Part shown: positions 50,467 through 52,279 of the stretch, in pieces
Layout of the letters: each line of letters begins with the position of its first letter
Position numbering within the stretch: the first letter of the stretch is position 1
NCBI GenBank assembly: GCA_037969565.1
Contig: JBBKXQ010000172.1
Location: forward strand, 1 to 52,279
Origin: SZUA-35 sp037969565
GTDB taxonomy: Bacteria > Actinomycetota > Acidimicrobiia > Acidimicrobiales > SZUA-35
Reading direction: 5' to 3'
Length of the DNA stretch: 52,279 nt
The notes under the pieces: model-generated
The model's database searches: none
Told to the model about the DNA's origin: nothing
Seen by the model: the letters and a program-made list of their open reading frames with translations, nothing else
Translations under genes and position numbers: made by a program

Positions 50467-52263
50467 GTGCAGAACGCAGCTTCGGGAAATTCTTCATTGG
50501 CCGCCTCCAAATTCACGAAGGTTCTCGTGGCCAACCGAGGTGAGATCGCCGTTCGCGTCATTCGAGCGTGCCAAGAACTCGGGATCAGCACCGTCGCCGT
50601 CTATTCCGAACTCGACCGCAACGCCCAACACGTTCGACTCGCAGACGAGGCGTATGCCCTGGGTGGTCAAACCGCAGCCGAGAGCTACCTCAACACCGAC
50701 GCCATCCTCGATGCCATCGAACGCTCCGGGGCGCAGGCCGTCCATCCCGGCTATGGCTTCTTCTCCGAGAATGCCGACTTCGCTCGGGCGATCACCGAAC
50801 GCGGGGTGGCCTTCGTCGGTCCGCCGCCCGAAGCCATCGAGATCATGGGCGACAAGATCAGCGCTCGAGAGGCGGCCGAGAAGGTCGGCGTTCACGGCGT
50901 TCCCGGCGTCGCCCAGTTCCTGTCCGGCCCTGACGAGGTCACCGCATTCGGCGACGAGGTCGGTTACCCGATCGCCATCAAGGCCGCGTTCGGCGGCGGC
51001 GGTCGGGGCATGAAGGTCGTCAAAAGCGCAGCAGAAGCGGCGGATGCCTGGGAGTCAGCTCAACGCGAGGCGCTGGCTTATTTCGGTCGCGACGAGTGTT
51101 ACGTCGAGAAGTACCTGACCAAACCCCGCCACATCGAGGTGCAGGTGCTGTGTGATCAGCACGGACACGGGGTCTACCTCGGCACGCGCGATTGCTCGGC
51201 TCAACGACGCCACCAGAAATTGGTCGAAGAAGCTCCGGCTCCCGGCATCGCAGCCGAGATCATCCAGGCAATGGGCGAGGCCGCGTTGGCGGTGGCCAAG
51301 GGCTGCGATTACACCAACGCAGGAACCGTCGAATTTCTCTACGAGGACGGCGAATTCCACTACCTCGAGATGAACACACGGCTCCAAGTCGAGCATCCGG
51401 TCACCGAGATGGTCACGGGTGTCGACTTGGTGGCGCTCCAACTCCACGTTGCTGCGGGCGGCGAACTGCCGTTCACGCAAGCCGACGTGTCGATCAGTGG
51501 CCATGCCATCGAGATCCGGATCAACGCCGAAGACCCGGCGGGTGGCGCGTTCCTTCCGTCTCCCGGTCCGATCACGAAGCTGCGGGTCCCTTCGGGCTAC
51601 GGCGTGCGTTACGACGGCGGCTTCGAAGAGGGCGACGAGATCAGCCAGTTCTACGACAACCTGGTCGGAAAGCTGGTGTGCTGGGGCGCCGATCGGGAGA
51701 TCGCGATCGCTCGCACACTCCGTGCCCTCCGAGAGTTCCAGATCGAAGGGATCGCAACCACGATCCCCGCCGACATCGCCATTCTCGAACACCCCGACTT
51801 TTCGGCGATCGAACACTCCACGAAGTGGGTCGAGGAGGTGCTCGACCTCTCGAGCACCAAGGCCCCAGTGGTCGAGGGTGACATCGATGAAGCCGAGGAG
51901 ACGGTTCGCCGGGATGTGACGGTCGAAGTCAACGGCAAGCGATTCCAGGTTGCGATGTGGGTACCCGAGTCGGCTGCCACGGCAGGCCCGAGCGCCGGGG
52001 CCAAGAAGAAGAAGCGGCGCTCATCGAGCAGCTCCGGTGGCGGCTCGGGGTCGGGTGAGGTCACGGTTCCCATGCAGGGCACGATCGTGAAGGTGGTGGC
52101 CGAGGTCGGTCAGACCGTGGCGGTGGGCGACACGATCGTGGTGCTCGAGGCGATGAAGATGGAGAACAACGTCAACGCCGAAAAGGCGGGGACGGTGAAA
52201 GAGATTCGCGTCGCTTCGGGTGATTCTGTGGGCGGCGGCGACATCGTCGCTCTCATCGAGTAG
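50467..52263 (+). CDS. accA: Acyl-CoA carboxylase alpha chain (biotin carboxylase + BCCP)
   Basis: Carboxylates its own biotin with bicarbonate and ATP, then passes the carboxyl to an acyl-CoA through a separate beta subunit. The 598-residue protein has the biotin carboxylase domain (VLVANRGEIAVRVIRAC, HPGYGFFSENADFA, AFGGGGRGMKVV, FLEMNTRLQVEHPVTE), a linker with a Lys/Arg run and Ser/Gly run, and a C-terminal BCCP with EAMKM (biotinyl Lys about 564). This is the actinobacterial AccA/PccA type; acetyl, propionyl or longer substrate depends on the beta chain, which is not in the window. The start may be GTG 50467 or TTG 50497 (with GGGAAA upstream). Confidence 0.95.
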   Translation: MQNAASGNSSLAASKFTKVLVANRGEIAVRVIRACQELGISTVAVYSELDRNAQHVRLADEAYALGGQTAAESYLNTDAILDAIERSGAQAVHPGYGFFSENADFARAITERGVAFVGPPPEAIEIMGDKISAREAAEKVGVHGVPGVAQFLSGPDEVTAFGDEVGYPIAIKAAFGGGGRGMKVVKSAAEAADAWESAQREALAYFGRDECYVEKYLTKPRHIEVQVLCDQHGHGVYLGTRDCSAQRRHQKLVEEAPAPGIAAEIIQAMGEAALAVAKGCDYTNAGTVEFLYEDGEFHYLEMNTRLQVEHPVTEMVTGVDLVALQLHVAAGGELPFTQADVSISGHAIEIRINAEDPAGGAFLPSPGPITKLRVPSGYGVRYDGGFEEGDEISQFYDNLVGKLVCWGADREIAIARTLRALREFQIEGIATTIPADIAILEHPDFSAIEHSTKWVEEVLDLSSTKAPVVEGDIDEAEETVRRDVTVEVNGKRFQVAMWVPESAATAGPSAGAKKKKRRSSSSSGGGSGSGEVTVPMQGTIVKVVAEVGQTVAVGDTIVVLEAMKMENNVNAEKAGTVKEIRVASGDSVGGGDIVALIE

Positions 52264-52279
52264 CCCCCCAACTACATCC

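Overview
The window is a dense chromosomal core region from a GC-rich actinobacterium. Four things point there: the bifunctional Rel enzyme, a mycothiol ligase (MshC), a phosphatidylinositol-mannoside cluster (HIT - pgsA - patA - pimA next to thrS), and gene order that follows the Mycobacterium tuberculosis stretch nusB-efp-pepQ-aroB ... aroE-mltG-ruvX-alaS ... rarA ... aspS ... hisS ... rel-apt ... secF-secD-yajC ... ruvB-ruvA-ruvC ... yebC ... pdxT, pdxS ... pimA-patA-pgsA-HIT-thrS. The mycobacterial order is recalled from memory. Conserved hypotheticals, the overall style and the lack of mycolate genes make a member of class Acidimicrobiia my best guess; this is an inference.

Layout. 1-189: small repeat-rich stretch. 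190-9085 (minus): secreted CAP/DUF4214 protein, nusB, efp, pepQ, aroB, prepilin peptidase, DUF4388 protein, aroE, mltG, ruvX. 9091-13907 (minus): alaS, two small proteins, rarA. 13943-14578 (plus): repeat-bearing membrane protein. 14587-21168 (minus): aspS, hisS, an unknown, rel, apt. 21178-28416 (minus): secF, secD, yajC, tgt, queA, ruvB, ruvA, ruvC. 28517-30376 (plus): a two-gene ABC exporter inserted between ruvC and yebC. 30392-37338 (minus): yebC, pdxT, pdxS, a DUF3048 lipoprotein, an M48-like protein without its zinc motif, pimA, patA, pgsA. 37467-42173: a small plus-strand protein, then (minus) a membrane protein, HIT, thrS, mshC. 42251-43994 (plus): InhA-type enoyl reductase and a MeaB-type GTPase. 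44014-49608: two M23 peptidases flanking two CNNM/CBS membrane proteins and a lone ABC ATPase. 49668-52263: biotin ligase divergent from an acyl-CoA carboxylase alpha chain.

The genes are tightly packed, with many 1-, 4- and 8-base start/stop overlaps that imply translational coupling. No intergenic gap exceeds 300 bases, and I saw no tRNA, rRNA, CRISPR array or insertion sequence. At about ten operon-leading genes a TAnnnT hexamer lies 6-8 bases upstream of the start codon, the arrangement of actinobacterial leaderless promoters. This also decided several start codons.

Points most worth a second look: the leaderless promoter pattern, the shared birA/carboxylase promoter, a Tgt that has lost its zinc cysteines, a dead M48 homologue in the mannoside cluster, direct repeats upstream of pdxS, and the paired-hairpin repeat at the left edge. 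I found no clear new defence or mobile system.
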